64,000 nt of DNA, from assembly GCF_008728855.1 (NCBI RefSeq), contig NZ_CP042906.1, positions 5,237,001 to 5,301,000 on the forward strand, given 5' to 3'. The position numbers were made by a program, and so were the translations under genes. The notes under the pieces were generated by a model. It saw nothing but the letters and a program-made list of their open reading frames with translations. It did no database searches and was not told the origin of the DNA. Each line of letters starts with the position of its first letter. The stretch's first letter is position 1. This stretch comes from Hypericibacter terrae. GTDB taxonomy: Bacteria; Pseudomonadota; Alphaproteobacteria; Dongiales; Dongiaceae. This document shows positions 26,596 through 35,749 of this stretch, one piece after another.

Positions 26596-27728
26596 GCGGC
26601 GCGCGCGCGAAAGCCGGGTTGGCTCACGCGAAGCGGCTCGTCGTGAAGATCGGCTCGGCGCTGCTGGTCGATGACAAGACCGGCGCCATCCGCCGGCAAT
26701 GGCTCGACGCGCTGGCCGACGACGTGGCCGAAATCCGGAAGGCCGGCACCGAGGTGCTGCTGGTTTCGTCGGGCGCCATCGCGGTCGGGCGGCGCCATCT
26801 GGGCCTGCTCGATGGCGGCCTCAAGCTCGAGGAGAAGCAGGCCGCGGCCGCCACCGGGCAGATCCGTCTCGCCCATGCCTATCAGGAGACGCTCGCGCGC
26901 CACGACATCACCGTGGCGCAGGTGCTGCTGACGCTGGGCGACACCGAGGAACGCCGGCGCCATCTCAATGCGCGCTCGACGCTCTCGACGCTGCTCAAAT
27001 TCGGCTGCGTGCCGGTGATCAACGAGAACGACACGGTCGCGACCGCCGAGATCCGCTTCGGCGACAATGATCGCCTCGCCGCCCGCGTCGCCGCCATGGT
27101 CAGCGCCGACGCGCTGGTGCTGCTCTCCGACATCGACGGACTCTACACCGCCGATCCGCGCCGCAATCCCGAGGCGAGCTTCATCCCAGAGGTCACCGAG
27201 ATCACGCCCGAGATCGAGGCGATGGCGGGCGAGGCGCTCCCCGGCTACAGCTCGGGCGGGATGGTGACCAAGCTCACCGCCGCGCGCGTTGCGCTGGGCG
27301 CCGGCTGCCGCATGGCGATCGCCAATGGCCGCATGATGAATCCCCTGCGCGCCATCCGCGAGGGCGGCACCTGCACCTGGTTCCTGCCGGCCGCCACGCC
27401 GTTGACCGCGCGCAAGACCTGGATCCAGGGCGCGCTCAAGCCGGTCGGCAAGCTGGTGGTGGATGACGGCGCCTTGAAAGCATTGAGCTCGGGCAAGAGC
27501 CTGCTGCCCGCCGGCGTCGTCACAGTCGAGGGCCGCTTCGAGCGCGGCGATGCTGTCGTCGTGGCCGATGCCCAGGGCCGCGAGATCGCGCGCGGGCTCT
27601 CGGCCTATTCGGCCGAGGATGCGCGCCGGATCAAGGGCCATAAGAGCCGGGAAATCGAAACCCTGCTGGGTTATCGTGGCCGGGACGAGATGATCCACCG
27701 CGACGACCTCGTGTTGAGCCGGTCATGA
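26592..27728 (+). CDS. proB: Glutamate 5-kinase
   Basis: A 378-residue enzyme catalysing the first step of proline synthesis, ATP-dependent phosphorylation of glutamate. The amino-acid kinase domain shows [37 protein letters not shown] and [15 protein letters not shown]-terminal PUA domain (about 285-365) is present, as in E. coli ProB. Feedback inhibition by proline is usual for the family. The start overlaps the obgE stop, and its own stop overlaps the proA start, both as ATGA, so the three genes are translationally coupled. Confidence 0.96.
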   Translation: MSGARAKAGLAHAKRLVVKIGSALLVDDKTGAIRRQWLDALADDVAEIRKAGTEVLLVSSGAIAVGRRHLGLLDGGLKLEEKQAAAATGQIRLAHAYQETLARHDITVAQVLLTLGDTEERRRHLNARSTLSTLLKFGCVPVINENDTVATAEIRFGDNDRLAARVAAMVSADALVLLSDIDGLYTADPRRNPEASFIPEVTEITPEIEAMAGEALPGYSSGGMVTKLTAARVALGAGCRMAIANGRMMNPLRAIREGGTCTWFLPAATPLTARKTWIQGALKPVGKLVVDDGALKALSSGKSLLPAGVVTVEGRFERGDAVVVADAQGREIARGLSAYSAEDARRIKGHKSREIETLLGYRGRDEMIHRDDLVLSRS

Positions 27729-29014
27729 GCGCCACCGCCCAGCCCCAGACCAAGCCTGAGAATGCCGGCCTGGCCGCGGAGGTCCGCGCCGTGGCCCGCG
27801 CCGCGAAGGACGCGGCCCTGCAGCTCTCGCTCTCGACGGCCGAGCAGCGGACCGCGGGCCTCAAGGCCATGGCCGCGGCGGTCCGCGAAGATGCCAGCCT
27901 GATCCTCGCCGCCAACGACAAGGACATGGCGGCGGCCGGCGGCCTGACGCCAGCCCTCAAGGACCGCCTCAAGCTGGACGCCAAGCGTGTCGAAGCGATG
28001 GCAAAGGGCATCGACGAGGTGGCGGCCCTGCCCGATCCGCTGGGCCAGGTGATGGCCGAGTGGGATCGGCCCAACGGCCTTCACATCGCGCGGGTGCGCG
28101 TGCCGCTGGGCGTCATCGCGATCATCTATGAATCCCGGCCGAACGTGACAGCCGATGCCGCCGTGCTGTGCCTGCGGTCCGGCAATGCCGCGATCCTGCG
28201 CGGCGGCTCGGAGAGCGTGAATTCCTCGAGCACCATCCTCGCCAGCCTGAAGCGCGGGCTGAAGAGCGCCGGCCTGCCCGACGCCGCCATCACGCGCCTG
28301 CCGACACAGGACCGCGCCGCCGTCGGCGAGCTCTTGAAGCTCGACGACCTGATCGATGTGGTGATCCCGCGCGGCGGCAAATCGCTGATCGAGCGCGTCG
28401 CCGCCGAGAGCCGGATCCCGGTGCTGAAGCATCTCGACGGCAACTGCCACACCTATGTCGATCGTGCGGCCGATCTCGCCATGGCGCGCAAGATCGTGCT
28501 CAACGCCAAGATGCGCCGCACCGGCGTCTGCGGAGCGACCGAGACCCTGCTGGTGGATCGCCGCGTGGCCAGGACCCATCTGCCGCCGATCCTCGACGAC
28601 CTCGCCAAGGCCGGCTGCGAGCTCCGCGGCGATGCCGAGACGCGCGCGCTCGACGGTCGCGTCACGCTCGCGAACGACAGCGACTGGGACACCGAATATC
28701 TCGACGCGATCATCGCCATCAAGCTGGTGGATGGCGTCGACGAGGCGATCGCCCATATCAACCGCCATGGCTCGCACCATACCGAGGCGATCGTCACCGG
28801 GGACGAGGCGGCGGCCAAGAAATTCATGGCCGAGGTCGATGCTGGCATCGTCATCCATAACAGCTCGACCCAGTTCGCCGATGGCGGCGAGTTCGGCATG
28901 GGGGCCGAGATCGGCATCTCGACCGGCAAGCTCCATGCGCGCGGGCCCGTCGGCGCCGAGCAGCTCACCAGCTACAAATACTTGGTGCAGGGCAGCGGCC
29001 AGGTGCGGCCCTAA
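27725..29014 (+). CDS. proA: Gamma-glutamyl phosphate reductase
   Basis: A 429-residue NADPH-dependent reductase making glutamate 5-semialdehyde, the second step of proline synthesis. Family signatures are [43 protein letters not shown] and the catalytic cysteine in [14 protein letters not shown]. The end [18 protein letters not shown] has the variant MGAEIG. In most alphaproteobacteria nadD follows directly; here a low-GC insert of about 2.5 kb separates them. Confidence 0.96.
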   Translation: MSATAQPQTKPENAGLAAEVRAVARAAKDAALQLSLSTAEQRTAGLKAMAAAVREDASLILAANDKDMAAAGGLTPALKDRLKLDAKRVEAMAKGIDEVAALPDPLGQVMAEWDRPNGLHIARVRVPLGVIAIIYESRPNVTADAAVLCLRSGNAAILRGGSESVNSSSTILASLKRGLKSAGLPDAAITRLPTQDRAAVGELLKLDDLIDVVIPRGGKSLIERVAAESRIPVLKHLDGNCHTYVDRAADLAMARKIVLNAKMRRTGVCGATETLLVDRRVARTHLPPILDDLAKAGCELRGDAETRALDGRVTLANDSDWDTEYLDAIIAIKLVDGVDEAIAHINRHGSHHTEAIVTGDEAAAKKFMAEVDAGIVIHNSSTQFADGGEFGMGAEIGISTGKLHARGPVGAEQLTSYKYLVQGSGQVRP

Positions 29015-29044
29015 GCCAACCGACCCTACGCGGTAAGGGACCCC

Positions 29045-29788
29045 TCAACCGGTCGTCCAGAATGGAAGATGGCGTGAGGTGGCGGCGGCACAGATACGCC
29101 CCATCATCTCACTGGCCTGCCAGGCAGCCCAGAGCACCTTTGTCGGCACGCTGCGGTCGGATGTCCATTCCCCCGATCGGGGATCGGCCTCCGCGATCAG
29201 CATCCGGAGATCGCGCAGTTCTTCCTCAAGCCGGAAGTTCGATCCAAAGCGTTCGGTTCTTCCCTGCCAATCCGGTTCTTCGATGATCATGTTGCGGTGA
29301 AAGGGCAACCAGAACGCGGAGCGAAGCAGTAATTGAGGGAACCGGCTTGTGAAGCCACGACTCTCGGCGCCTTCTAATGCACGCCCGATTTCGACGCTCG
29401 GGGGCCCCTCGGCATCGATAAGGCTACGGATCCCTTGGGTACCGCGCTCGTCGATCCTGGCGGCAACGTATCGGAGAAGCACATCGGCGCTTGTTGCCGC
29501 ATCCTCCGATTCTACGAAATCGCTAGCTTCGTCCCATGTCAGGACTTCGCCAAGCTGGCCGCGATACTTAATTGCCAACTGGTCGCGCCAGGCGATGACA
29601 TCAACTGCCGTTGGAGAGCGAACGCGGGCCGGCTCGGTCGCATACTGAGCACCAGGAATTGGCGGCAATTTCCACCATGAAGGGGGCTCGCTGGTTGAAG
29701 GAGCGGCCTCATCCACGACGAGATAGGCAATTTTATGCAGCGCAGAGGCCTGATAGCCGACACCCAACGGACCCATCTCCCAGATCAA
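29045..29788 (-). CDS. Hypothetical protein of the proA-nadD insert
   Basis: A 247-residue soluble protein I do not recognise. It is rich in Trp and acidic residues (PPSWWKLPPIPGAQYATEP, VLTWDEASDFVESED) and has no signal peptide, membrane helix or metal motif. Base composition is lower in G+C than the flanking operon, as for the two genes on its right, so all three probably arrived together. It is convergent with proA (30 bp between stops) and divergent from the TcmP gene. An in-frame downstream start is possible because no strong ribosome site precedes 29788. Confidence 0.55.
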   Translation of the reverse strand: MIWEMGPLGVGYQASALHKIAYLVVDEAAPSTSEPPSWWKLPPIPGAQYATEPARVRSPTAVDVIAWRDQLAIKYRGQLGEVLTWDEASDFVESEDAATSADVLLRYVAARIDERGTQGIRSLIDAEGPPSVEIGRALEGAESRGFTSRFPQLLLRSAFWLPFHRNMIIEEPDWQGRTERFGSNFRLEEELRDLRMLIAEADPRSGEWTSDRSVPTKVLWAAWQASEMMGRICAAATSRHLPFWTTG

Positions 29789-29906
29789 TCAGAGCCAACA
29801 GAATAAACCAGCACAATAGAGCGTTAGCGCATTGTAGAGATTGACAACTTCGAGTAGAAATAAGAACATTTCATGAACTTCTCGGTTTGGCAGGAAAGAA
29901 GATCCA

Positions 29907-30770
29907 ATGCAGGAGTTTGGCGGCAGTTCCACGTGGGAGAAGCTTGAGAGAGTCGGCAGATACCTCTCCGCCTACCAGATTGCCCTCAAGAATCAGTCGT
30001 TTCGGAAAATCTACATCGATCCATTCGCTGGCACGGGATATTGGACTCCCAAAGTCGCGCGCGATCAGTTGCATCTCGCTCTATCGGAAAGAATTGAGAT
30101 TGCCAAAGGCTCCGCGCTTCGCGCGCTCGAAGTCGAGCCACCGTTTGATCGCTACATCTTCATCGAGAAGAAGCCCGGAAACTTTTCTGCACTTCAGAAA
30201 AACATTTCCCTGAAGTTCCCCAATCTTCTGAATCGCATTGAGTTCATCAACGCAGATGCAAACCACGCACTGATCCACCTCTGTCGTTCAGTTGATTGGA
30301 ATGAGAATCGCGCCGTAACTTTCCTAGATCCCTTTGGAATGCAAGTCGACTGGGCGACTCTGAGCGCTATCGCTGGAACTCACAGTGTGGACGTATGGTA
30401 TCTCTTTCCGTCGCATATGGGCGTCGCACGAACGGTCACCCATAACCCGCAGGTTCCACCTCACTTTCGAAAGGCGTTGGATCGCATCTATGGAACGACG
30501 GATTGGGAGGACTATTTCTATAGGGTCTCGTCACAGGGCTTGCTCTTTGTCGAAGACGCGCCCTCCGTCGAACGAGTAGCTACCCTCCAGCGGATCGAGT
30601 CCTACACTCGCCTGCGCCTAGAGAGTATATTTAAGGGTGGCGTGGCGAAGAAGGCCGTTCCAATGGATCGTGACGGAAGGAATATGTATTTGCTGTTCTT
30701 TGCAGTTGGAAACCCAAAGCCTGCAGCTCGCGAGCTCGCGCTCAGACTGGCCAACAACATCTTAGAGTAA
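29907..30770 (+). CDS. tcmP: Three-Cys-motif partner protein TcmP
   Basis: A 287-residue protein of the TcmP family, defined by its strict linkage to the three-Cys-motif (Gp37/Gp68, DUF5131) proteins; that partner lies six bases downstream. Recognisable parts are YLSAYQIALKNQSFRKIYID running into DPFAGTGYW, FIEKKPGNFSALQKNI, and the FLDPFGMQVDW loop. The DPFAGTG segment recalls the SAM-binding loop of methyltransferases, but activity is unknown. G+C is low: the 60 bases from 30181 contain 24 G/C. The biological role of the pair is unestablished; it occurs on mobile DNA and phages. Confidence 0.85.
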   Translation: MQEFGGSSTWEKLERVGRYLSAYQIALKNQSFRKIYIDPFAGTGYWTPKVARDQLHLALSERIEIAKGSALRALEVEPPFDRYIFIEKKPGNFSALQKNISLKFPNLLNRIEFINADANHALIHLCRSVDWNENRAVTFLDPFGMQVDWATLSAIAGTHSVDVWYLFPSHMGVARTVTHNPQVPPHFRKALDRIYGTTDWEDYFYRVSSQGLLFVEDAPSVERVATLQRIESYTRLRLESIFKGGVAKKAVPMDRDGRNMYLLFFAVGNPKPAARELALRLANNILE

Positions 30771-30776
30771 AATATA

Positions 30777-31541
30777 ATGTCTAGCGGCACTGGAATTGAA
30801 TGGACCGAGGCAACCTGGAATCCAATTGCCGGATGCACGATGGTGTCACCTGGTTGCACCAATTGCTATGCGATGCGCATGGCCGCGCGCCTTCAAGCGA
30901 TCGGGCTCGAACGCTATCAAGGCACCACGAGACATAGCGGCGGGCGACATGTTTGGTCTGGTAGAATCGTGCTCGACAAGGAAGCACTCCAGATCCCGCT
31001 GAGTTGGAAGCGGCCCCGTCACATATTTGTCAATTCAATGAGCGATCTCTTTCACGAAAGAGTTCCTGAGGCCTTCATTCGTGACGTTTGGAGCGCTATG
31101 GAAGCCGCGAACCAACACACGTATCAGATCCTCACGAAGCGTCCAGATCGCATGCTCGACATTCTGGGGAAAGCTGAATTTCGAAAGCTGCCGAATGTGT
31201 GGCTTGGAACTTCCGTTGAGAATGAGGCCACTACGCGCCGCATCGAAGTGCTCAGAAAGGTCCCGGCCGCGATCCGATTTGTGTCTTTCGAGCCATTGAT
31301 CGATAACGTTGGCAAACCCAGCCTGAAGGGCATTCACTGGGCCATCGTCGGCGGTGAGTCCGGCCCGAACGCCCGCCCCATGGATGCTCGCTGGGTAGAC
31401 GACATTCTGCAGATCTGCCGACGGCAGGATGTGGCCTTCTTCTTCAAGCAATGGGGTGGCAAGAACAAGAAAGCGGCTGGACGCAAGTACCGGGGAAAGA
31501 CCTGGGACGAAATGCCCGGACGGGATGGGGCTCGCGCCTAG
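30777..31541 (+). CDS. Three-Cys-motif protein, phage Gp37/Gp68 family (DUF5131)
   Basis: A 254-residue protein starting SSGTGIEWTEATWNPIAGC and continuing TMVSPGCTNCYAMRMA. Cys20, Cys27 and Cys30 form a C-x6-C-x2-C triad reminiscent of, but longer than, the radical-SAM cluster loop. The following HIFVNSMSDLFHERVPE, YQILTKRPDRM, WLGTSVEN and WAIVGGESGPNARPM segments are hallmarks of DUF5131. A [4Fe-4S] cluster is plausible but not shown. It follows tcmP by six bases, so the two are surely co-expressed. It is the last gene of the insert before nadD. Confidence 0.88.
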   Translation: MSSGTGIEWTEATWNPIAGCTMVSPGCTNCYAMRMAARLQAIGLERYQGTTRHSGGRHVWSGRIVLDKEALQIPLSWKRPRHIFVNSMSDLFHERVPEAFIRDVWSAMEAANQHTYQILTKRPDRMLDILGKAEFRKLPNVWLGTSVENEATTRRIEVLRKVPAAIRFVSFEPLIDNVGKPSLKGIHWAIVGGESGPNARPMDARWVDDILQICRRQDVAFFFKQWGGKNKKAAGRKYRGKTWDEMPGRDGARA

Positions 31542-31596
31542 CGAATGGCCATGATCTAGTGACCCCTGGATATTAACGACGGCAGCATCTGGCATT

Positions 31597-32262
31597 TTGT
31601 CGGCCTCCCAGGAAACACCCCGACGCCACTATGGCGTGATCGACCCGGCCCGGGCGCGGCGGCGCCCGCGGGTCGGGCTTCTGGGCGGCTCCTTCAATCC
31701 CGCCCATGAGGGCCATCGCCAGATCTCGCTGACCGCCCTCCACCGGCTGGGGCTGGACGAGGTCTGGTGGCTGGTCAGCCCTCAGAACCCCCTGAAACCC
31801 GAGGCCGGGATGGCCCCCCTGGCCGAGCGGATGGCGACCGCCCGGGCGGTGGCACGCGATCCTAGGATCAGGGTCACCGACATCGAGAGCCGACTCGGAA
31901 CCCGGTTTACGGCCGATACGTTAGAGAAACTGACCCGTCGCTATCCGGGCCATGGCTTCGTCTGGCTGATGGGGGCCGACAATCTGCTGCAGATCCACAA
32001 ATGGCGGGACTGGCAACGAATATTTCACCTCCTGCCGGTTGCGGTCCTGGCCCGACCTTCCTATTCTTTGAAGGCGCTGTCCGCTCCGGCGGCGCAGCGC
32101 TTCCTGCGGTCCCGCTGGCCGGAAAGGCTGGGCCGCAGGTTGGTGCAGGCCGAGCCGCCCGCCTGGCTTCTGATCCACGGGCCGCTCAATCCGGCATCGG
32201 CGACCGCGATCCGCGCCGCGCGGAGGATGGGACGGCGTGAAGGCAAAGGAGCGAGCACATAA
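31597..32262 (+). CDS. nadD: Nicotinate-nucleotide adenylyltransferase
   Basis: A roughly 221-residue enzyme joining NaMN and ATP to make deamido-NAD in NAD synthesis. The nucleotidyltransferase motif is VGLLGGSFNPAHEGHRQIS (with HEGH as the HxGH site), followed by VWWLVSPQNPLKPE and VWLMGADNLLQIHKW. The C-terminal PASATAIRAA corresponds to the ISSTxIR motif. The start is uncertain: TTG at 31597 gives the longest form, a GTG at 31636 is an alternative, and neither has a good ribosome site. That fits a gene whose natural upstream sequence was changed by the adjoining insert. Confidence 0.92.
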   Translation: MSASQETPRRHYGVIDPARARRRPRVGLLGGSFNPAHEGHRQISLTALHRLGLDEVWWLVSPQNPLKPEAGMAPLAERMATARAVARDPRIRVTDIESRLGTRFTADTLEKLTRRYPGHGFVWLMGADNLLQIHKWRDWQRIFHLLPVAVLARPSYSLKALSAPAAQRFLRSRWPERLGRRLVQAEPPAWLLIHGPLNPASATAIRAARRMGRREGKGAST

Positions 32263-32326
32263 TTCCATTGTCATTTGAGCGGACGCGGCACAGCGAGATC
32301 GGTGCCGGCCGCTTCGACATCCCACG

Positions 32327-32731
32327 GTGACCGCCATCGTCAAGACAACCCGCGCCGGGAAGGGCAAGAACCCGGCCAAACCGAGCGACCTTCTGCGCCT
32401 GGTCGAGAAGTCGCTCGATGACGACAAGGCCGAAGACATCGTCGCCATCGATCTCAAAGGCAAATCCAGCATCGCCGACTACATGGTCATCGCAACGGGG
32501 CGGTCCTCGCGACAGCTCGCGGCGATGGCGGAGCATCTCCATGAGAAGCTCAAGGCCAAGGGGCTCGCGCAAGTGGGCGTCGAAGGCGAACGCCAGGGCG
32601 ACTGGGTGCTGATCGACGGCGGCGACGTGATCGTCCATCTGTTCCGCCCCGAGATTCGCGGGCTCTATAACCTCGAGAAGATGTGGAGGATGGAGCTGCC
32701 CGAAGCGGAACGCGTGGCCGCCCTGGGATGA
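32327..32731 (+). CDS. rsfS: Ribosomal silencing factor RsfS
   Basis: A 134-residue RsfS/RsfA (Iojap family) protein with a GTG start. It binds L14 and blocks subunit joining in starved cells. Diagnostic stretches are LDDDKAEDIVAIDLKGKSSI, DYMVIATGRSSRQ, GDWVLIDGGDVIVHLF and YNLEKMW. It follows nadD as in most proteobacteria. The gene usually next to it, rlmH, is not here but about 19 kb downstream at 51835. Confidence 0.95.
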   Translation: MTAIVKTTRAGKGKNPAKPSDLLRLVEKSLDDDKAEDIVAIDLKGKSSIADYMVIATGRSSRQLAAMAEHLHEKLKAKGLAQVGVEGERQGDWVLIDGGDVIVHLFRPEIRGLYNLEKMWRMELPEAERVAALG

Positions 32732-32735
32732 GCTG

Positions 32736-32780
32736 AAGACTCGCCGGCGCCCCTAAGGGCGCCGCCAACTCGCGAGTCTT
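32736..32780 (+). terminator. Nested hairpin after rsfS
   Basis: Outer arms AAGACTCGC (32736-32744) and GCGAGTCTT (32772-32780) enclose an inner perfect hairpin CGGCGCCC/GGGCGCCG (32745-32752 and 32757-32764) with loop CTAA. No T-run follows, so it may be a structural 3' end or a rho-linked stop rather than a strict intrinsic terminator. It starts five bases after the rsfS stop codon and marks the boundary to the accessory region. Confidence 0.5.
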
Positions 32781-33119
32781 GGCCCCTTCCCCTCTTGCGC
32801 TTCGCGCGAGGAGGAAGCGACGGGAATTATGCGCGCTTCGTAACCGCGCCTGCCATCGCACCACCCCTCTCATCAACGCCCCCGTGCTGTCATCGCCGGG
32901 CTTGACCCGGCGATCCAGGGCAACGGACCGAGTTGATGAGACCTGTCCCCCTGGATGCCCGCATCAAGTGCGGGCATAACAGTGGGGAAGAAGTCTCGCT
33001 CATCCTCATCGTCATACCGGCGAAGGCCGGTATCCATGACCACCGACCATCGAGATCGACACTCGATGCTCGGGTGTGCATGGATGCCAGCCGGCCCGCT
33101 CCGGCACCACAGTCGCCAC
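32781..33119. repeat. Gene-free stretch with REP-like palindromes
   Basis: No gene seen. It carries three different short palindromes of the kind scattered between alphaproteobacterial genes: TCGCCGGG/CCCGGCGA (32893-32900 and 32906-32913), ATGCCCGCA/TGCGGGCAT (32955-32963 and 32969-32977), and a 29-base unit with core ACCGGCGAAGGCCGGT (33011-33039). The last unit recurs exactly, inverted, at 33696-33724, on the far side of the next gene. The units differ from one another and have no regular spacers, so this is not a CRISPR array. Confidence 0.7.
33011..33039 (+). repeat. REP-like palindromic element, copy 1 of an inverted pair
   Basis: A 29-base unit, starting GTCATACCGG and ending GTATCCATGA, with an internal palindrome ACCGGCGAAGGCCGGT. 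The identical unit in the opposite orientation is at 33696-33724, so the pair flanks the DUF5063-like gene. Confidence 0.75.
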
Positions 33120-33578
33120 TCAAGGCTCTTGTAGAAGCGCGTGCAAATGTCCGCGCAGATCCTGTAGATGCCGCCCCCAGTGAAGACGATAGCCGGCTCG
33201 GAACAGGTTGCCGGCTGCCTCGGGTGATTTGTTATCCCAAAGCCATTGCACCTGCTGCAGTTCGTCGGCGATGTCGACCAGATCGTCGATGGCATCGCCG
33301 GTCATCGGCGGCGCTGTGATGTCCTTCGACGTTGCTACGGCATAGAACCCTAGTTCCGGAAAGCGTCGACCCATCGCCTTGTGGGCCGCTTGGTACACAT
33401 CATGCGACCGATCGGGAACCTCGTAGTGAAGATCCGTCTCCGTCACACGATGATAGACGAACGCCAACCGATCGAGCGTTTCGGCGAGTGCGGACAAACG
33501 CGCCTCGCTTGAGTTCGGCGGCGCATCAACAAGGCTGAGATAGGCCTCAGCGGCCGCGATCATGTCGGACTCGGACAT
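33120..33578 (-). CDS. DUF5063-like protein
   Basis: A 152-residue acidic protein. The C-terminal part SPEAAGNLFRAGYRLHWGRH followed by LQDLRGHLHALL matches what I recall of DUF5063, whose members end with a FxIHWGRHLxxALRxLH pattern. The function of that family is unknown. GGGGAAG precedes the ATG at 33578 by four bases; an upstream ATG at 33665 would add a Trp/Arg-rich extension and overlap repeat-free spacer, so it is less likely. The gene is bracketed by two inverted copies of a 29-base repeat and is unrelated to its neighbours on either side. Confidence 0.7.
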   Translation of the reverse strand: MSESDMIAAAEAYLSLVDAPPNSSEARLSALAETLDRLAFVYHRVTETDLHYEVPDRSHDVYQAAHKAMGRRFPELGFYAVATSKDITAPPMTGDAIDDLVDIADELQQVQWLWDNKSPEAAGNLFRAGYRLHWGRHLQDLRGHLHALLQEP

Positions 33579-33695
33579 GAACTTCCCCCATCGCCACGCC
33601 GGCCCCCGCATCGGGCCGTAAGCCTGTGCGAGGCTAAACTCCGGCCGGCATCCACGCACACTCAAGCATCGAGTTCAAATCTCGGCGGTCCGTGT

Positions 33696-33724
33696 TCATG
33701 GATACCGGCCTTCGCCGGTATGAC
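33696..33724 (-). repeat. REP-like palindromic element, copy 2 of an inverted pair
   Basis: Exact reverse complement of 33011-33039 over 29 bases. It sits ten bases before the stop codon end of the ASKHA activator gene (33734), between convergently placed sequence, where it could also act as a transcript-end structure. Confidence 0.75.
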
Positions 33725-33733
33725 AGTAAAAGC

Positions 33734-35749
33734 CTATCCCCGCCGCCGCCTTGCGCGCCGCGCCTCGGCCTCGGCGCCGCCGGCGACTTCCTTGTGCGGC
33801 GGCAGCGTCACGACCTTCGCAAGATTCTCGTAGGGTGCCGTCTTGTGCGGGATCGCCATGGCCTCGACGAAATGCTGCTGGAACATCGGTTCCACCGCGG
33901 TCTCGACCTTCTCGACCTGCTTGACCACGCGCGCGATCTCGTCGCGGGCCTTGAGATTGAGAAGCGCGATGCGGGCGCCGGTGCCGGCAGCGTTGCCCGC
34001 CGAGGTGACCTTCGACAGGTCGCAATCGGGGATCATGCCGAGGATCATCGCGTATTTGACGTCGATATGGCTGCCGAAGGCGCCGGCCAGCGTGATGCGG
34101 TCGAGCTTGTCGATGCCGAGCTTGTCCATGAGGAGCCGCGCGCCGGCATAGAGCGCCGCCTTGGCAAGCTGGATCGCGCGCACGTCGGTCTGGGTGATGC
34201 GAATGGTCGGCTCGCCCTCGCGCAGGAGATAGGAGAAGGTGCGGCCCTCGGGCTGGATGCGCGGGCTCTTCGCCGCCATGCCGCCGTCGATCACCCCGTC
34301 CTGGTTGATGATGCCGGCCAGATACATCTCGGCCAGCGCCTCGATGATGCCCGAGCCGCAGATGCCGGTGACGCCGATCAGGGCGGTCTCCTCGAAAAAG
34401 CCCGGCTCGTTCGACCATTTGTCCGAGCCGATCACCTTGAATTTCGGCTCGAGCGTCTCGGGATCGATGCGCACGCGTTCGATGGCGCCGGGCGCCGCGC
34501 GCTGGCCGCCCGAGATCTGCGCGCCCTCGAAGGCGGGGCCCGTCGGCGAGGAAGCGGCCAGCAAGCGGTCGCGATTGCCCAGCACGATCTCGGCATTGGT
34601 GCCGACATCGACGATGAGCGTCATCTCGACCGACATATGGGGCGATTCGGAAAGGATCACGCCCGCCGTGTCGGCGCCGACATGGCCGGCGATGCAGGGC
34701 AGCACGAAGATGCGCGCATTGGGATGGACCTGGAGATCGATCTCCGAGGCCCAGATCGTGATTGGCCCGTCGGTGGCGAGCGCGAAGGGCGCGCCGCCGA
34801 GCTCGGTCGGATCGATGCCGAGCAGCAGGTGATGCATGATCGGGTTGCCGACGAAGGTGACCTCGAGAATGTTGGTCTTCTCGATCTTGGCTTCGCGCGC
34901 GACATTCTCGGCCAGCTCGTTCAAGGCGCCGCGCACCGCCTTGGTCATCTCGACATCGCCGCCCGGATTCATCATCACATAGGAGACGCGGCTCATCAGA
35001 TCCTCGCCGAAGCGGATCTGCGGATTCATCATGCCCGAGGAGGCGACCACCTCGCCGGTGGCGAGGTCGCAGAGATGGCCGGCGATGGTGGTCGAGCCGA
35101 TATCGACCGCGAGCCCGAAGGCGCGGTCATGGAAGCCGGGCCACACCGCCGTGATCTGCTTCTTCTGATGCACCGCGACGGTCGCGGTCCAGTCGCCCTT
35201 GCGCAGCGCCTTCTGCAGATGCTGGATCACGCGCAGGTCGGTATCGAGGCCCTTGAGGTCCCATTGCGAGGCCAGCGCCTGCTCGAGCCGCTGCAGATCG
35301 CCCGAGGGATCATGCATGTTGGGCTCGGCCACTTCGACATAATGGAGCGTGACGACGGGATCGAGCTCGATCGCGCGCATCTCGGCGCGCTTGCGCACGA
35401 CCTGCTTATGCACCTGGCTGTCGGGCGGCACGTCGATGACGACGTCGCCCTGGACGCGGGTCGAGCAGGAGAGACGGCGACCTTCGGCCAGGCCCTTGCG
35501 CTCGGCATAGCGTTTCTCGACCTCGCCGAAGGCGGTCAGATGCGAGGCCTCGGACTTGACGCCGAGCTTCATGAACTCGCCTTCGGAAACCAGCACCTGG
35601 CAGCGCCCGCAGATGCCGCGCCCGCCGCAGACCGAATCGATATCGACGCCGAGCTTGCGCGCGGCCTGCAGCACCGGCGTCCCGATCGAGAACCGGCCCC
35701 GCTTGCCCGAGGGCATGAAGACAACGAGTGCGTCTTGGGTCTGCGCCAT
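33734..35749 (-). CDS. RACo-like corrinoid activation protein: [2Fe-2S] ferredoxin + ASKHA ATPase (DUF4445)
   Basis: A 671-residue protein. The N-terminal ferredoxin domain has Cys41, Cys47, Cys50 (CGGRGICGRC) and Cys95 (RRLSCSTRV), the plant-type [2Fe-2S] pattern. The rest is an ASKHA-fold ATPase as in RACo and RamA-linked activators: LAVDIGSTTIAGHLCDL, LIVDVGTNAEIVLGN, GVTGICGSGIIEALAEM and LAGAFGSHIDVKYAM. Such proteins use ATP to push an electron onto Co(II) corrinoid and return it to active Co(I). The gene is same-strand with the MeTHF methyltransferase and MetF-like genes, and a corrinoid protein is at 48335, so its client is likely that protein. Confidence 0.9.
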   Translation of the reverse strand: MAQTQDALVVFMPSGKRGRFSIGTPVLQAARKLGVDIDSVCGGRGICGRCQVLVSEGEFMKLGVKSEASHLTAFGEVEKRYAERKGLAEGRRLSCSTRVQGDVVIDVPPDSQVHKQVVRKRAEMRAIELDPVVTLHYVEVAEPNMHDPSGDLQRLEQALASQWDLKGLDTDLRVIQHLQKALRKGDWTATVAVHQKKQITAVWPGFHDRAFGLAVDIGSTTIAGHLCDLATGEVVASSGMMNPQIRFGEDLMSRVSYVMMNPGGDVEMTKAVRGALNELAENVAREAKIEKTNILEVTFVGNPIMHHLLLGIDPTELGGAPFALATDGPITIWASEIDLQVHPNARIFVLPCIAGHVGADTAGVILSESPHMSVEMTLIVDVGTNAEIVLGNRDRLLAASSPTGPAFEGAQISGGQRAAPGAIERVRIDPETLEPKFKVIGSDKWSNEPGFFEETALIGVTGICGSGIIEALAEMYLAGIINQDGVIDGGMAAKSPRIQPEGRTFSYLLREGEPTIRITQTDVRAIQLAKAALYAGARLLMDKLGIDKLDRITLAGAFGSHIDVKYAMILGMIPDCDLSKVTSAGNAAGTGARIALLNLKARDEIARVVKQVEKVETAVEPMFQQHFVEAMAIPHKTAPYENLAKVVTLPPHKEVAGGAEAEARRARRRRG

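Noticed and set aside
29907-31541. Calling the TcmP pair a proven defence system.
   Set aside because: The sequence shows only family membership, co-transcription and foreign composition; no functional evidence is available here.
32881-33040. Clustered palindromes that could be taken for a CRISPR array.
   Set aside because: The three units differ in sequence, have no uniform spacers, and no cas genes are present.
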